DNA from: a bacterium
GTDB lineage: Bacteria > Zhuqueibacterota > Zhuqueibacteria > Residuimicrobiales > Krinioviventaceae
Length of the DNA stretch: 64,000 bases
Assembly: GCA_029561455.1 (NCBI GenBank)
Contig: JAKQIY010000074.1
Location: forward strand, 1 to 64,000
Reading direction: 5' to 3'
The number at the start of each line of letters is the position of its first letter. Within the stretch, counting starts at the first letter, position 1. Under the pieces are notes generated by a model, which was not told the origin of the DNA, did no database searches, and saw only the letters and a list, made by a program, of their open reading frames with translations. Below are positions 32,087 to 41,648 of this stretch, piece after piece. The position numbers and the translations under genes were made by a program.

Positions 32087-33370
32087 ATGCTGCGGTTAAA
32101 AAAGGCTTTTGATTTGCTGAAATATATTACGCTGCTGGCGGTTGTGCTGCTGGCGGCAACCCTGCTGTTCGGTATCGGTTTACCTGTCGGTTTGTTGGTG
32201 ATTATCGCTACAGTATCGTTTGCGTTGTATTGTATGGGTAACCCAAAACTAAAAGGGAATGCCTTTACCGCCTGGGTGTTTGTGTCTGTGTCCATAGCCA
32301 TGATTTGTCCTCCTGCCTTTGGCACGTGGTTTGGTTTTGATCTGAAATATTTAATGACGCCGTTGATCCAGACCATCATGTTTGGTATGGGGACAACCCT
32401 GAGCGTGCAAGATTTTTCACGGGTCATTGCCATGCCCTGGCCGGTATTTGTCGGTTTCTTTTTGCAATATACAGTCATGCCGTTTGTTGGATTGGGATTG
32501 GCGATATTATTCGGTTTTGAACCGGAAATAGCTGCTGGCATTGTGCTCATCGGTTCGTGTCCCGGTGGGGTGGCATCCAATCTTATGGCATACCTGGCCG
32601 GCGGCAATGTGGCATTATCTGTGACCATGACCTCCTGTTCAACGCTGCTCTCCCCGGTGATGACGCCGTTCTTGATGAAATTCCTGGCCGGCAGAATGGT
32701 GCCGATCAATTTTATGGAAATGATGCTGTCGATATTGAATATGATCATTGTGCCGATTGTTGCCGGGTTGATAGCCAACCGGATATTATATGGCAAGAAC
32801 GCCCGGTATGGAGCGATTAAATTCTTGTTACCGCTGGCCCTGGGTTGCCTGACGGCCGGTTTTGGGGTTATTTATATCGATGCCGGGTTGTTTGGTTCGC
32901 TGGCGGTTTTAAAAACCGGTATAATTATCGGCTTGTTACTGGTTGGAATAGTCGCCCTGTTGAAATTGATTATCACTGAATGGCTGCATGGGCCGGCAAA
33001 CTGGATGGATAAAACTTTGCCGGTGGTTTCCATGACTGGAATCTGTTTTATCATTGGTATCATTACGGCGCGATCCAGCGAAAAACTGTTATCGGTAGGT
33101 TTGTTATTAATTTTAGCGTCCGTATTGCATAATACTATCGGCTATACCCTTGGCTACTGGTTATCGCGTTTCTTAAAGCTGAATGTGATAGATTCTCGGA
33201 CGGTCGCCATCGAAGTGGGTATGCAAAATGGCGGCATGGCTTCCGGTCTGGCTATGGAAGTGCTGAAAAGCGCCAATGCGGCGCTGGCTCCGGCGATTTT
33301 CGGCCCCTGGATGAATGTTTCCGGTTCCATATTAGCGGCCTGGTGGCATCGCAAACCGGTGAACAAGTAA
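32087..33370 (+). CDS. BASS-family (bile acid:sodium symporter-like) transporter
   Basis: About 427 residues with 9-11 transmembrane helices, of the bile acid:sodium symporter family. The diagnostic GSCPGGVASNLMAYLAGGNV with TSCSTLLSPVMTP and EVGMQNGGMASGLA corresponds to the crossed helices 4 and 9 that bind Na+ and substrate. Bacterial members move organic acids (pantoate, 2-keto acids and others). An N-terminal extension gives three extra helices compared with the core. The start is ATG 32087 (AAAGGCGG upstream); the frame is open from 32030, but that would overlap the upstream gene. Likely imports the product of the two exported enzymes. Confidence 0.88.
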   Translation: MLRLKKAFDLLKYITLLAVVLLAATLLFGIGLPVGLLVIIATVSFALYCMGNPKLKGNAFTAWVFVSVSIAMICPPAFGTWFGFDLKYLMTPLIQTIMFGMGTTLSVQDFSRVIAMPWPVFVGFFLQYTVMPFVGLGLAILFGFEPEIAAGIVLIGSCPGGVASNLMAYLAGGNVALSVTMTSCSTLLSPVMTPFLMKFLAGRMVPINFMEMMLSILNMIIVPIVAGLIANRILYGKNARYGAIKFLLPLALGCLTAGFGVIYIDAGLFGSLAVLKTGIIIGLLLVGIVALLKLIITEWLHGPANWMDKTLPVVSMTGICFIIGIITARSSEKLLSVGLLLILASVLHNTIGYTLGYWLSRFLKLNVIDSRTVAIEVGMQNGGMASGLAMEVLKSANAALAPAIFGPWMNVSGSILAAWWHRKPVNK

Positions 33371-33430
33371 ATAGATAAACAGGATAAACCGGAATTCATA
33401 GGCATTTTTAATCCGGTCATTATTAATATT

Positions 33431-33460
33431 GAAAAAGGTGGAATATAACCCACCTTTTTC
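33431..33460. terminator. Hairpin with A/T arms, ggtggaatataacccacc family
   Basis: GAAAAAGGTG(G) pairs with (C)CACCTTTTTC around AATATAAC. Because the arms start with A's and end with T's, it can end transcripts from both the BASS gene (plus) and the T9SS gene (minus). Its core is a variant of the GTGGGATTCTATCCCAC hairpins. Confidence 0.7.
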
Positions 33461-33504
33461 AAGCGAATGTGCATAGTTAAAAGATTATATCCCGCCGCCA
33501 CTAC

Positions 33505-36339
33505 TTACTTTACCAGGCACAGTTTTTCAGTCATGGTGTAAACCGCGCCGTTGTTTTCAATTTGCAGGCGGCAGAAAAATATGCCACTGTTGAGCCGGTT
33601 ACCCTGGCTATCCGTTCCGTTCCAGGTAACTTGATAAATACCCGCTTCCTGCCTGGTATCCAGCAAATTACAGACCTGCTGGCCGGTAATATTGTAAATG
33701 GTGATATTCACCCGGCCGGCCGCGCCAAGTCGGTAGGAGATGACAGTTTGCGGATTAAATGGATTGGGATAATTTTGCAGCAGGGCATGGCTTTGCGGAA
33801 GAGATTGTGTATCTGTTATGCTAGAAGCGTCATCCCAGGCAGTTACTTTGGCGTAAATATCAAATCCTTTACTGCGGCGGTTATCCTGCCAGACAAAAAC
33901 TATTTTGTCCGGGTTGGCGGCAGCGGCGGGCAACAGACTGTACAGGCTCTCACTTATTACAAAATTCTCACCGTTGCGACTACCGTCGGCGTTGATATAT
34001 TGGCCGGTCAGCAGGGCAGTTTGCGGTTCAAGTCGTTCATCCGCCCAGATCAACACAAAATCACCGGAATTATTTAATACGACGGCAGGTGAATATGGCG
34101 CAGCTAGCCCACCGTTATCATTGGCTTTTTGATTGGCGCCGATTGCATTATTGTTAGCGTCATAACGCTGGAAAAATATATCCTGGGTACCGTTACGGTT
34201 ATCCTGCCAGGCGAGAACAAATTCGCCGACGTTGTTCATTGCCATTGCCGGCGCGCCGCGTTTGCCGGTTGTGACATCGTTAACTTTGCAGGCTTTGCCC
34301 AAGGGATTGCCCTCTGCATCAAAAATTTGCGTATAAACATCGGAAATAATTGTAACTACACCATTAATATCATAATATGCATCACGATACCAGGCAATTG
34401 CAAACCGACCTGAATCGTCCATTGCCACTGCCGGCCAATCGCCGCCGATACTATGCTCAATTGGGTGGTTATCACCAACCCGGCGTCCCCGGTCATCGAA
34501 CACCTGATATTGGATAACACAATCCCAGCCATAATAAAAAGTCCAGGCTATTACATAGTCGCCGCGCGGGTTCATGGCAATGGCCGGTGATCGTTCATCG
34601 CCGTCATAGTTGTCATCGTTATTGACCAGAGTATTTTCACCCAATGTTTCCCCGGAAGCGTTGTATCGCTGGCAGTAAATATCCCAGCTATGAACGCGGC
34701 TATCGGTCCAGGCGATAACGAAATTACCTTCCGCATCCGCCGCTACCGCCGGTGGGAAGGGATCACGGATGCTGCTGGCATTATCATTAACACGCCGGTT
34801 CGGGCCAAGCGGGTTTCCGCTCGCATTGTATTGCTGAAAATAGATGTCGTAAAGCTGGAAAGATTCCTGGCCGGCATTCCTTTCATCGACCCAGGCAATT
34901 ATATAGCCGCCTTGACCATCCACTGCCACCGCCGGCTGGAGTTGGTCGGCGCTGCCGGTATCATCATTGGCTTTTTGTGATAGTGTTACAGCAATACCGG
35001 CGGCGTCAAAATATTGATAATAAACATCCTGGTTTAATGCGCCATCCCGGCAATCCTGCCAGATGATGGTAAATTGCCCGGTTTCATTACTAATGACATG
35101 GGGGTTGGTTTGCGGAAGAGCGTTGTTGCCGGTATGAACAATACGGTTTACACCCCGGGCATTATTCTGCGCATCGTATTGTTGATAATATATTGCATCC
35201 TTGCCGCGTTCAAAGCGGTTATCTTGCCAGACAACAATCGCCTGTCCGTTAGCGTTTACAGCTACATCAGGATTGAATTGACCGACCATCGAGTTATCAT
35301 CGTTTACCAGGATATTAGTGCCAACCGCAGCGCCGGTGGAATCAAAACGTTGAAAATAAATGTCAAAGTAATCCACATCTGCGCCCTGACTGTTGCGAGC
35401 ATCCTGCCAGGTGACGATAAATTCTCCCTGTTCGTTCATTGCCAGAGCCGGGAAGACCTGTTCGCAATGAACGGTATCATCATTTGCAACCAGAGGCTCG
35501 CCAAGCGGCGCAGCGGCGGCGTCGAACCGTTGAATTAAAATATCCGGATCCCAGTTGTCATTTATTTGTCCCACCCAACTGATAGCAAAGCTGCCCATGT
35601 CATCCATAGCAATAACGGGGCCGCCCTGGTTGGTCCAGTTTTTTTCCACACTATTATTCACAGGTTGGCTTGCGCCTGAAGGAACGCCATCGGCAGAAAA
35701 TTTTCGTAACAGGATTTTAAAATCCCCCCAGTCTTCTGGTATATTTTGCCAGGTGATGATAAAGCCTCCCTGATCATCCATTGCAACAGCAGGAAATCGC
35801 TGCTGATCTGTTTCATCGTCTTCATTAGCCTTTTGATTTGGCCCCAAAGCTGAACCGTCGGCGTCAAAAATTTGAAAATAAATATCCTGTTTTATCGCCG
35901 GGCCCGGACGCAAGTCTTCCCACACTATAACAAACCGGCCGTTCTTGTTCATGGCTACAGACAGTGGATGATCTAAACTGCCTGCCAGGTATCCATTATT
36001 GTCATTAACCTTTTGATTAGCGCCCAGGGGATTACCGACAGCATCGAAACGCTGCATATAGATGTCCCAACCCCGGTAATAATAATTTCCGCCCCAGGAT
36101 CGGCCGTTGCGCATATCACCCCAAGCCATGACATAATTACCATTATCGTCCCTGGCAATGACCGGGTAAGCTTGTTGACAGCCGCCCTGAACATCGTCGT
36201 TAACAAGGAATTCCTGCGTTGATGAGTCGAGGAATTGCTGTTGTGCGAACAGTAGTGACGATAAAATGTTTTGCTCAGGCAATAATAGATTGGTTGTGAA
36301 CAGCAGTAGCGCGATATTGTACAAGTTACGTTGCGACAT
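33505..36339 (-). CDS. Large T9SS-secreted beta-repeat (propeller-like) protein
   Basis: A 944-residue protein with a signal peptide (about 1-32), about 14 tandem repeats of roughly 55-65 residues (about 55-850) and a T9SS sorting domain (about 858-944, NYPNPFNPQTVISYRL). Each repeat has the form AVAMDDxGxFVIAWxDxRNG followed by DIYxQRFDAxGxxLGxNxxVNDD; two to three strands per unit and conserved Trp and Asp suggest beta-propeller blades or a beta-solenoid. Fourteen units would allow two seven-bladed propellers. Asp-rich loops suggest calcium binding. Probably surface-exposed; function unknown. Some of the repeats are closely similar, so recent internal expansion is possible. Confidence 0.85.
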   Translation of the reverse strand: MSQRNLYNIALLLFTTNLLLPEQNILSSLLFAQQQFLDSSTQEFLVNDDVQGGCQQAYPVIARDDNGNYVMAWGDMRNGRSWGGNYYYRGWDIYMQRFDAVGNPLGANQKVNDNNGYLAGSLDHPLSVAMNKNGRFVIVWEDLRPGPAIKQDIYFQIFDADGSALGPNQKANEDDETDQQRFPAVAMDDQGGFIITWQNIPEDWGDFKILLRKFSADGVPSGASQPVNNSVEKNWTNQGGPVIAMDDMGSFAISWVGQINDNWDPDILIQRFDAAAAPLGEPLVANDDTVHCEQVFPALAMNEQGEFIVTWQDARNSQGADVDYFDIYFQRFDSTGAAVGTNILVNDDNSMVGQFNPDVAVNANGQAIVVWQDNRFERGKDAIYYQQYDAQNNARGVNRIVHTGNNALPQTNPHVISNETGQFTIIWQDCRDGALNQDVYYQYFDAAGIAVTLSQKANDDTGSADQLQPAVAVDGQGGYIIAWVDERNAGQESFQLYDIYFQQYNASGNPLGPNRRVNDNASSIRDPFPPAVAADAEGNFVIAWTDSRVHSWDIYCQRYNASGETLGENTLVNNDDNYDGDERSPAIAMNPRGDYVIAWTFYYGWDCVIQYQVFDDRGRRVGDNHPIEHSIGGDWPAVAMDDSGRFAIAWYRDAYYDINGVVTIISDVYTQIFDAEGNPLGKACKVNDVTTGKRGAPAMAMNNVGEFVLAWQDNRNGTQDIFFQRYDANNNAIGANQKANDNGGLAAPYSPAVVLNNSGDFVLIWADERLEPQTALLTGQYINADGSRNGENFVISESLYSLLPAAAANPDKIVFVWQDNRRSKGFDIYAKVTAWDDASSITDTQSLPQSHALLQNYPNPFNPQTVISYRLGAAGRVNITIYNITGQQVCNLLDTRQEAGIYQVTWNGTDSQGNRLNSGIFFCRLQIENNGAVYTMTEKLCLVK

Positions 36340-37255
36340 AACGGTTCCTCCTGTAATAATAGCCCGTAGCAGGGCCCTGAAGCCTGAATTGTGTAATACT
36401 TGTAACTTGACATTTTAAGCAATGTTCCTTTTAAACGGCTTTTAACAGGTTAATTTTGAGATTTTATTATAATTTTTACTTAATTATAAGATTTGTCACA
36501 GGGGAAAGAACGTTCATCGAGCCGGCGCTAGATTATGTAAAGCGAGGTAAGTATTTTTCTGGACAAGTAAATTATTGTAAACGTAAAAAGGTATTGACAT
36601 CACAACCTGATTTGATTATATTCCTTGTGGAAATTATAAAAAGCCCTGCAAACCCCTGACGACCTGATTTTCCCTGGGCGTTAATCTGGGCGCGCAGAGG
36701 ATAGTTATATATGATAGCAGCATAAAGTCCTGAGATGGATTAAATCAAATTCATTTTTTTTGTAAAAATTGCAGATGAACCAGGCTTTGGTTCGCACTTT
36801 ATTCAAAACAAAGGTTACCGGGGAAAAATCGGTATGGCCGGTTTGGTATATCAAAACCCTTTGACAGTAAATATTAATTCAGGGGAACGGGGCAGGGATT
36901 GTATTTCAGGGCGTTTGACAATTTACGGGAATGGCGTTGAATTGCTCTTCTACAGAGCACGGAACCGCAGTCTATATCATTCAATCAAATCGGAGCCGGA
37001 GACGGAACCGGTTAACTGGCCCGACTGGCCGAATATTATTTTTATTGCCTGGTTATTACGAACAAACAGATCGCGGCGAAATTTTCTAACGTGCCACCGG
37101 TATACGGCGCTGCGCAGGCACAAACTATGAGAATGGAAAAAAAGGAATTGTTAACAAGTTACCGGTTGTTATTACAACAGATTGAAACAAATTTTTTCAA
37201 AAATTGTAACATGCTTAATACGAAATAGAGAATACCTAAAATTAAGGAGAAAATA
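36340..37255. other. 916-bp region upstream of serC
   Basis: No gene is supported; open frames at 36456-36659 and 36834-37130 lack ribosome sites and family resemblance. An AACCGGTT palindrome occurs at 37006-37013, identical to that in front of dctP but without a clear promoter around it. TTGAAA-N17-TGTAAC (about 37184-37212) is a weak promoter candidate for serC. AAGGAG (37243-37248) is the serC ribosome site. Confidence 0.55.
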
Positions 37256-38338
37256 ATGGGCAGAGTATACAACTTTTCGGCAGGACCGGCCATATTGCCG
37301 GAATCGGTGTTAAAGAAAGCAGCCGCAGAAATAATGGATTACCAGGGCACAGGCATGTCCGTTATGGAAATGAGTCATCGTTCCAAGCCCTATGAAGCGA
37401 TCAACGATGCCGCCGAGGCCTTGCTGCGGGAGTTGATGGGTATTCCTGATAATTACCAGGTGATTTTTATGCAGGGAGGCGCATCTAGCCAATTTGCCAT
37501 GGTACCGCTCAACCTGTTCCATAAAAGCAACAAGGCGGATTATGTGAATACCGGTGAATGGTCGAAAAAGGCGATTGCCGAAGCCAAAAAATACGGCGCT
37601 GTGCGGGTGGTCGCTTCTTCGGAAGACAAAATGTTCAGCTATATACCCAGGCTGAATAAAAGCATGTTCGACCAGGAGGCCGATTATGCTTACATTGTTA
37701 CCAATAATACAATTTTCGGCACCCTGTATCCCGAACTACCGGACGTGGGCAAGTTACCTTTGGTAGCGGATATGTCCTCCAACTTTTTGTCCCAGGTTTA
37801 CGATGTAAGTAAATTTGCGCTGATTTTTGCCGGAGCCCAAAAAAATGTCGGCCCGGCCGGCGTAACAGTAGTCATCATTCGCAATGACATGCTGGGGCAT
37901 GCCAAAGACATTACCCCGACAATGTTCAATTACAAAATTCAGGCCGATGCCAAATCATTATATAACACTCCGCCCTGTTATACAATATATATTGCCAAGC
38001 TGGTATTTGAATGGTTAAAAGAAATGGGTGGTATCCCGGTCATTGAAAAGATCAATCGTGAAAAGGCTGCTATACTATATAATTTTTTGGATAATTCAAC
38101 ATTATTCAAGGGCACGGTAAATCCACAAGATCGTTCCCTGATGAATGTGCCTTTTGTGCTGCCCAGCGAAGAACTGAATGAAAATTTCATCAAAGAAGCA
38201 ACACAAAATGGTTTTGTGCAACTCAAAGGGCATCGCTCCGTAGGCGGTATGCGCGCCAGTATTTACAATGCCATGCCGATTGAAGGGGTTAAAAAATTGG
38301 TCGAGTTTATGAAAAAATTTGAAATGGCAAACAAATGA
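37256..38338 (+). CDS. serC: Phosphoserine aminotransferase
   Basis: Catalyses the PLP-dependent transamination of 3-phosphohydroxypyruvate to phosphoserine. The 360-residue class V aminotransferase has FSAGPAILP at the N-terminus, MSVMEMSHRSKPYE, the MQGGASSQFAMVPLN cofactor/substrate loop, DMSSNFLSQ, the PLP lysine in GAQKNVGPAG (about 200), and the C-terminal GHRSVGGMRASIYNAMP. It is complete and of normal length. serA follows 12 nt downstream, so the two form the first steps of serine synthesis as an operon. AAGGAG lies 7 nt before the ATG. Confidence 0.97.
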   Translation: MGRVYNFSAGPAILPESVLKKAAAEIMDYQGTGMSVMEMSHRSKPYEAINDAAEALLRELMGIPDNYQVIFMQGGASSQFAMVPLNLFHKSNKADYVNTGEWSKKAIAEAKKYGAVRVVASSEDKMFSYIPRLNKSMFDQEADYAYIVTNNTIFGTLYPELPDVGKLPLVADMSSNFLSQVYDVSKFALIFAGAQKNVGPAGVTVVIIRNDMLGHAKDITPTMFNYKIQADAKSLYNTPPCYTIYIAKLVFEWLKEMGGIPVIEKINREKAAILYNFLDNSTLFKGTVNPQDRSLMNVPFVLPSEELNENFIKEATQNGFVQLKGHRSVGGMRASIYNAMPIEGVKKLVEFMKKFEMANK

Positions 38339-38350
38339 AAGGGAATGGTT

Positions 38351-39523
38351 ATGTTTAAAGTTCAAACTTTGAATAAAATTTCCCCAATCGGGTTGAGAGA
38401 ACTACCGCGTGATATATACGATATTTCTCCCGATATGAAAGATCCCGATGCAATTATCGTGCGCAGTTTTAATATGTTAGATATGGAATTACCGTCATCG
38501 CTAAAGGTGATCGCCCGCGCCGGCGCTGGTGTGAACAATATTCCCCTGGAAAAATGTTCGGAAAGAGGCATCATTGTTTTCAACACCCCCGGCGCCAATG
38601 CCAATGGCGTTAAGGAAATTGTATTGGCAGGCTTGTTATTGTCGTCGCGTAAAGTTGTTGATGGCATTACCTGGACTAAAAGTTTGATTGGCAAGGGCGA
38701 AGAGATACCGCAACTGGTAGAAAAAGGTAAAGCTCAGTATGATGGTCCGGAAATAACCGGCAAAAAGCTGGGTGTGATCGGTTTGGGTGCGGTTGGCGTG
38801 CTGGTGGCAAACGATGCTATTGCCCTGGGCATGAATGTGATCGGTTATGATCCTTTTATTACAATCGAGCATGCCCTGGCTTTATCACGATCTGTTAAAA
38901 TGGCGCCATCCCTGGATCAGTTATTGGCTGAGGCCGATTATATCAGCCTGCATGTGCCGTTAACTGATGAAACCAAAGGGATGATCAACCAGGATAAATT
39001 CAGCCTGATGAAAAAAGGCGCGCGGCTACTTAACTTTGCCCGCGGCGGATTAGTTAATAATAAAGATCTGCTGGCGGCCATAGACGCCGGGATCATATCG
39101 GTATATGTTACCGATTTCCCGAATGAGGAATTGTTAAAAAGCGACAAGGTTATCGGTATTCCGCATCTGGGCGCCTCAACCCCGGAATCGGAAGATAATT
39201 GCGCTGTTATGGCAGCATTACAATTACGGGGTTACCTGGAACGCGGCAATTTAAAAAATTGTGTCAATTTCCCGGATTGTGAAATGCCGTTTTCACAAAG
39301 CAACCGTTTATTAATTATTAACAAAAATGTTCCCAAAATGGTGGGACAAATAACCGCTATCATTGCAGATAAAAATATCAATATCACCGATATGCTGAAC
39401 CGCAACCGTGATAATTATGCTTATAATATTATCGATATCGAAGGCACGTTTGATATGGATGATATTAAAAAACTGCTGGCCATTAACGGCGTTATTATGG
39501 TGCGCTATATAAATTGTAATTAA
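38351..39523 (+). CDS. serA: D-3-phosphoglycerate dehydrogenase with ACT domain
   Basis: Oxidises 3-phosphoglycerate with NAD+ to 3-phosphohydroxypyruvate, the first step of serine synthesis. The 390-residue protein has the substrate domain (RSFNMLDMELPSSLKVIARAGAGVNN), the NAD Rossmann motif GVIGLGAVG (about 142-150), ARGGLVN with the catalytic Arg region, and PHLGASTPESEDN with the catalytic His. A short C-terminal ACT domain (about 315-390, VPKMVGQITAIIADKNINI) probably gives serine feedback control. ATG 38351 has AAAGGG at a better distance than ATG 38345. It is transcribed with serC. Confidence 0.95.
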   Translation: MFKVQTLNKISPIGLRELPRDIYDISPDMKDPDAIIVRSFNMLDMELPSSLKVIARAGAGVNNIPLEKCSERGIIVFNTPGANANGVKEIVLAGLLLSSRKVVDGITWTKSLIGKGEEIPQLVEKGKAQYDGPEITGKKLGVIGLGAVGVLVANDAIALGMNVIGYDPFITIEHALALSRSVKMAPSLDQLLAEADYISLHVPLTDETKGMINQDKFSLMKKGARLLNFARGGLVNNKDLLAAIDAGIISVYVTDFPNEELLKSDKVIGIPHLGASTPESEDNCAVMAALQLRGYLERGNLKNCVNFPDCEMPFSQSNRLLIINKNVPKMVGQITAIIADKNINITDMLNRNRDNYAYNIIDIEGTFDMDDIKKLLAINGVIMVRYINCN

Positions 39524-39582
39524 CTAATACCCCACAGGCAGCCGACGCTGCCTGTGATAAATTATGCATATAGTTTACCAGC

Positions 39583-39888
39583 ATGAGAATATTGGCTCTT
39601 GAACAAACTGTCCCCGGCATTATGGGTGAACAGTTTACGCCATTTTTAAAAGATGAAGCAAAAAGGGTGTGGGAACTGAACCAACAAGGTATTATCAGGG
39701 ATATCTGGTTTCGCGCCGACCGCCGTGATGCGATTGTGATGCTGGAATGTCATGATGTTAAAGAGGCTCAAGAGTATCTCGCTACTTTGCCCCTGGTCGA
39801 AAACGGCCTGATTCGTTTTGAGGTTATTCCGCTGGCGCCCTATACCGGTTACGCCCGATTATTCAACGATCCGGCCATCAAGCCGTGA
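39583..39888 (+). CDS. YCII/muconolactone-isomerase-like small protein
   Basis: A 101-residue protein predicted to have the dimeric ferredoxin-like alpha/beta-barrel fold (MRILALEQTVPGI..., VWELNQQGIIRDIWFRADRRDAIVMLE, then KEAQEYLATLPLVENGLIRFEVIPLAPY). That pattern of strand, helix and strand matches the muconolactone isomerase/YCII group of single-domain proteins. No catalytic residue can be assigned. It follows serA by 59 nt on the same strand and is convergent with the U32 gene. Confidence 0.7.
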   Translation: MRILALEQTVPGIMGEQFTPFLKDEAKRVWELNQQGIIRDIWFRADRRDAIVMLECHDVKEAQEYLATLPLVENGLIRFEVIPLAPYTGYARLFNDPAIKP

Positions 39889-39918
39889 GCGCTGTGACTG
39901 GTGGGCGCTGTTTAAAAA

Positions 39919-41196
39919 TCAGGTCTGTTCCTGTAAATCATTACGTACTGCGAATATATACAATTTATCATGGCGGCGTACTTTTTCCGGTACAGGAATA
40001 GTGGCATACGTGCCTTTTCCTGCATTAGGAACCGGTTGATCGTCGACCAGCAGGCTGGTTATGCGGGTCTCCACATAACCGGTAGTAGGTCCGCTGATTA
40101 TAATCGTATCTCCCCGAGCGATGCCGTGACTTTCGATAGCCAATTCGGCAATCCCGGCTTGAGGAAAATAATTTTTAACATAGCCTGCATAGATTTTTTG
40201 TTTGCTTGCCTGTGATCCATAGGACCGGCTCCATTCATCAATATGCCTGCCCATGTAATAACCGCCATGCCAGAACCCCCGGTTAAAAACCCCGGCAAGT
40301 TCCGTTTCCCAACGGCTGATTTTTTCAGGCGTATAATTATTTGTTAGACAAGCGGAAATAGCTTCACGGTAGACCCGGGTAACGGTATAGACATATTCTT
40401 CCCGCCGGCCGCGGCCCTCGATTTTCAATACGGATGCGCCTGATTCTATTAACTTGTCCATAAATCCGATGGTACACAGATCACGAGGAGACATGACAAA
40501 GTGATTATCGATAACCAGTTCGTCGCCGGTAACATCATCAACCACTTTGTAGCTGCGCCGGCAGGTTTGGAAGCAATCGCCCCGGTTGGCGGAATGACCG
40601 GTTAAACTCAGGCTCATGTAACATTTGCCGGATATGGAAACGCATAAAGCGCCGTGTATAAACAATTCAATTTTTACCAGATTACCTGATGGACCGATTA
40701 TATTTTGTTCCCGGATGGCATCGCATATATATTTTACCTGGGCAATGGTCAATTCTCTGGCTAGCACAATAATATCGGCATAGCGGGCAAAAAATTTCAC
40801 GGCTTCAAAGTTGGAGACGTTCGCCTGTGTAGAAATATGCACTTCAAGGCCAAGCTGATGGGCGTATTGTATTGCCGCCATATCGCTAGCTATTACTGCG
40901 TCAACACCGGCTGTTTGGGCGGCATTGCATATAGCCTGCATTTCGCATATTTCATTATCATAGAGAATGGTGTTTAAAGCCAGGTAACAACGCACATTTT
41001 TAGAATGGCATATTTCCACAATCTGCGGCAATTCTTCCGGGATAAAATTTTGTGCGGCGCGGGCGCGCATATTGAGTTTGCCTACTCCAAAATAGATCGA
41101 GTCGGCTCCGGCTTTTATTGCCGCCTGTAGCGAGGTAAAAGAACCGGCCGGGGCGGTCAATTCGATAGGGATTATATCTTTTTCTGGTACCGGCAT
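39919..41196 (-). CDS. Peptidase U32-family protein, probable tRNA hydroxylase (TrhP-like)
   Basis: A 425-residue TIM-barrel U32 protein. Members once called collagenases are now known as hydroxylases of tRNA or rRNA (TrhP, RlhA) or of ubiquinone precursors. Signatures are LTAPAGSFTSLQAAIKAGADS (N-terminus), VHISTQANVSN, and the cysteine-rich segment FIHGALCVSISGKCYMSL...NRGDCFQTCRRSY (about 185-220), which supplies cluster ligands; then KIEGRGRREEYV. A C-terminal beta domain (about 345-420) completes the TrhP-like length. Conventional protease activity is not expected. The gene is solitary. Confidence 0.88.
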   Translation of the reverse strand: MPVPEKDIIPIELTAPAGSFTSLQAAIKAGADSIYFGVGKLNMRARAAQNFIPEELPQIVEICHSKNVRCYLALNTILYDNEICEMQAICNAAQTAGVDAVIASDMAAIQYAHQLGLEVHISTQANVSNFEAVKFFARYADIIVLARELTIAQVKYICDAIREQNIIGPSGNLVKIELFIHGALCVSISGKCYMSLSLTGHSANRGDCFQTCRRSYKVVDDVTGDELVIDNHFVMSPRDLCTIGFMDKLIESGASVLKIEGRGRREEYVYTVTRVYREAISACLTNNYTPEKISRWETELAGVFNRGFWHGGYYMGRHIDEWSRSYGSQASKQKIYAGYVKNYFPQAGIAELAIESHGIARGDTIIISGPTTGYVETRITSLLVDDQPVPNAGKGTYATIPVPEKVRRHDKLYIFAVRNDLQEQT

Positions 41197-41358
41197 TCTT
41201 TTTTATGAAATCCTGTGTTTTTTTGCGGGGGTATTTTACTCTTACCCGGATGGTATTGTGATAGTGGAAATGAATGACTAATATGTTAGCGTTTTGATCT
41301 TTCCCCTGATAGAGTCAGAGTCAGGCTATACCATAGCAGCGGTTATGTAGAAACAGCA

Positions 41359-41550
41359 TCAGGTGTTATTCGTTTTGTTGTCCCTGTAAAACTGCAAAAG
41401 TTTTTCCGCTTCAAATGGATTTAAATCGAACCGGGTGATCGCTTCTTCCTCCAGTTTCCAGAGAATGAGGTCGGGATTGTCTTGCAGCATTGAAGAAATC
41501 CAGCGTACGGATTTTCTTATCCCTTCACCTTCCGGCATGATCCCGGTCAT
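41359..41550 (-). CDS. Small conserved protein of unknown function
   Basis: 63 residues, mostly helical: MPEGEGIRKSVRWISSMLQ, then DNPDLILWKLEEEAITRFDLNPFEAEKLLQFY. Short proteins of this pattern (MPEGE...RKAVRWIS...LIEEA..RFDLSP..EEFL..F) are familiar to me from deltaproteobacterial and FCB genomes, with no known function. The true start may be M5. It sits between the U32 gene and the foldase gene, same strand. Confidence 0.65.
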   Translation of the reverse strand: MTGIMPEGEGIRKSVRWISSMLQDNPDLILWKLEEEAITRFDLNPFEAEKLLQFYRDNKTNNT

Positions 41551-41612
41551 ATCGTTATCCTGTTTTACTTACAACACTTGAGCGTAATTACTTGCTGGGT
41601 TTTATATATTGG

Positions 41613-41643
41613 AAAAAAGGCCGACTCAGCGCCGGCCTTTTTT
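41613..41643 (-). terminator. Terminator downstream of PpiC-type foldase gene
   Basis: AAAAAAGGCCG (41613-41623) pairs with CGGCCTTTTTT (41633-41643), an 11-bp stem with a 9-nt loop and T-rich flanks on either strand. It lies 5 nt past the foldase stop. Confidence 0.85.
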
Positions 41644-41648
41644 ATTTT

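Noticed and set aside
31783-32796. 337-codon minus-strand ORF
   Set aside because: Antisense to the BASS transporter and the end of the enolase-superfamily gene; no family resemblance.
36834-37130. 98-codon plus-strand ORF upstream of serC
   Set aside because: No ribosome site, no conserved pattern, and it lies in a region that otherwise looks non-coding.
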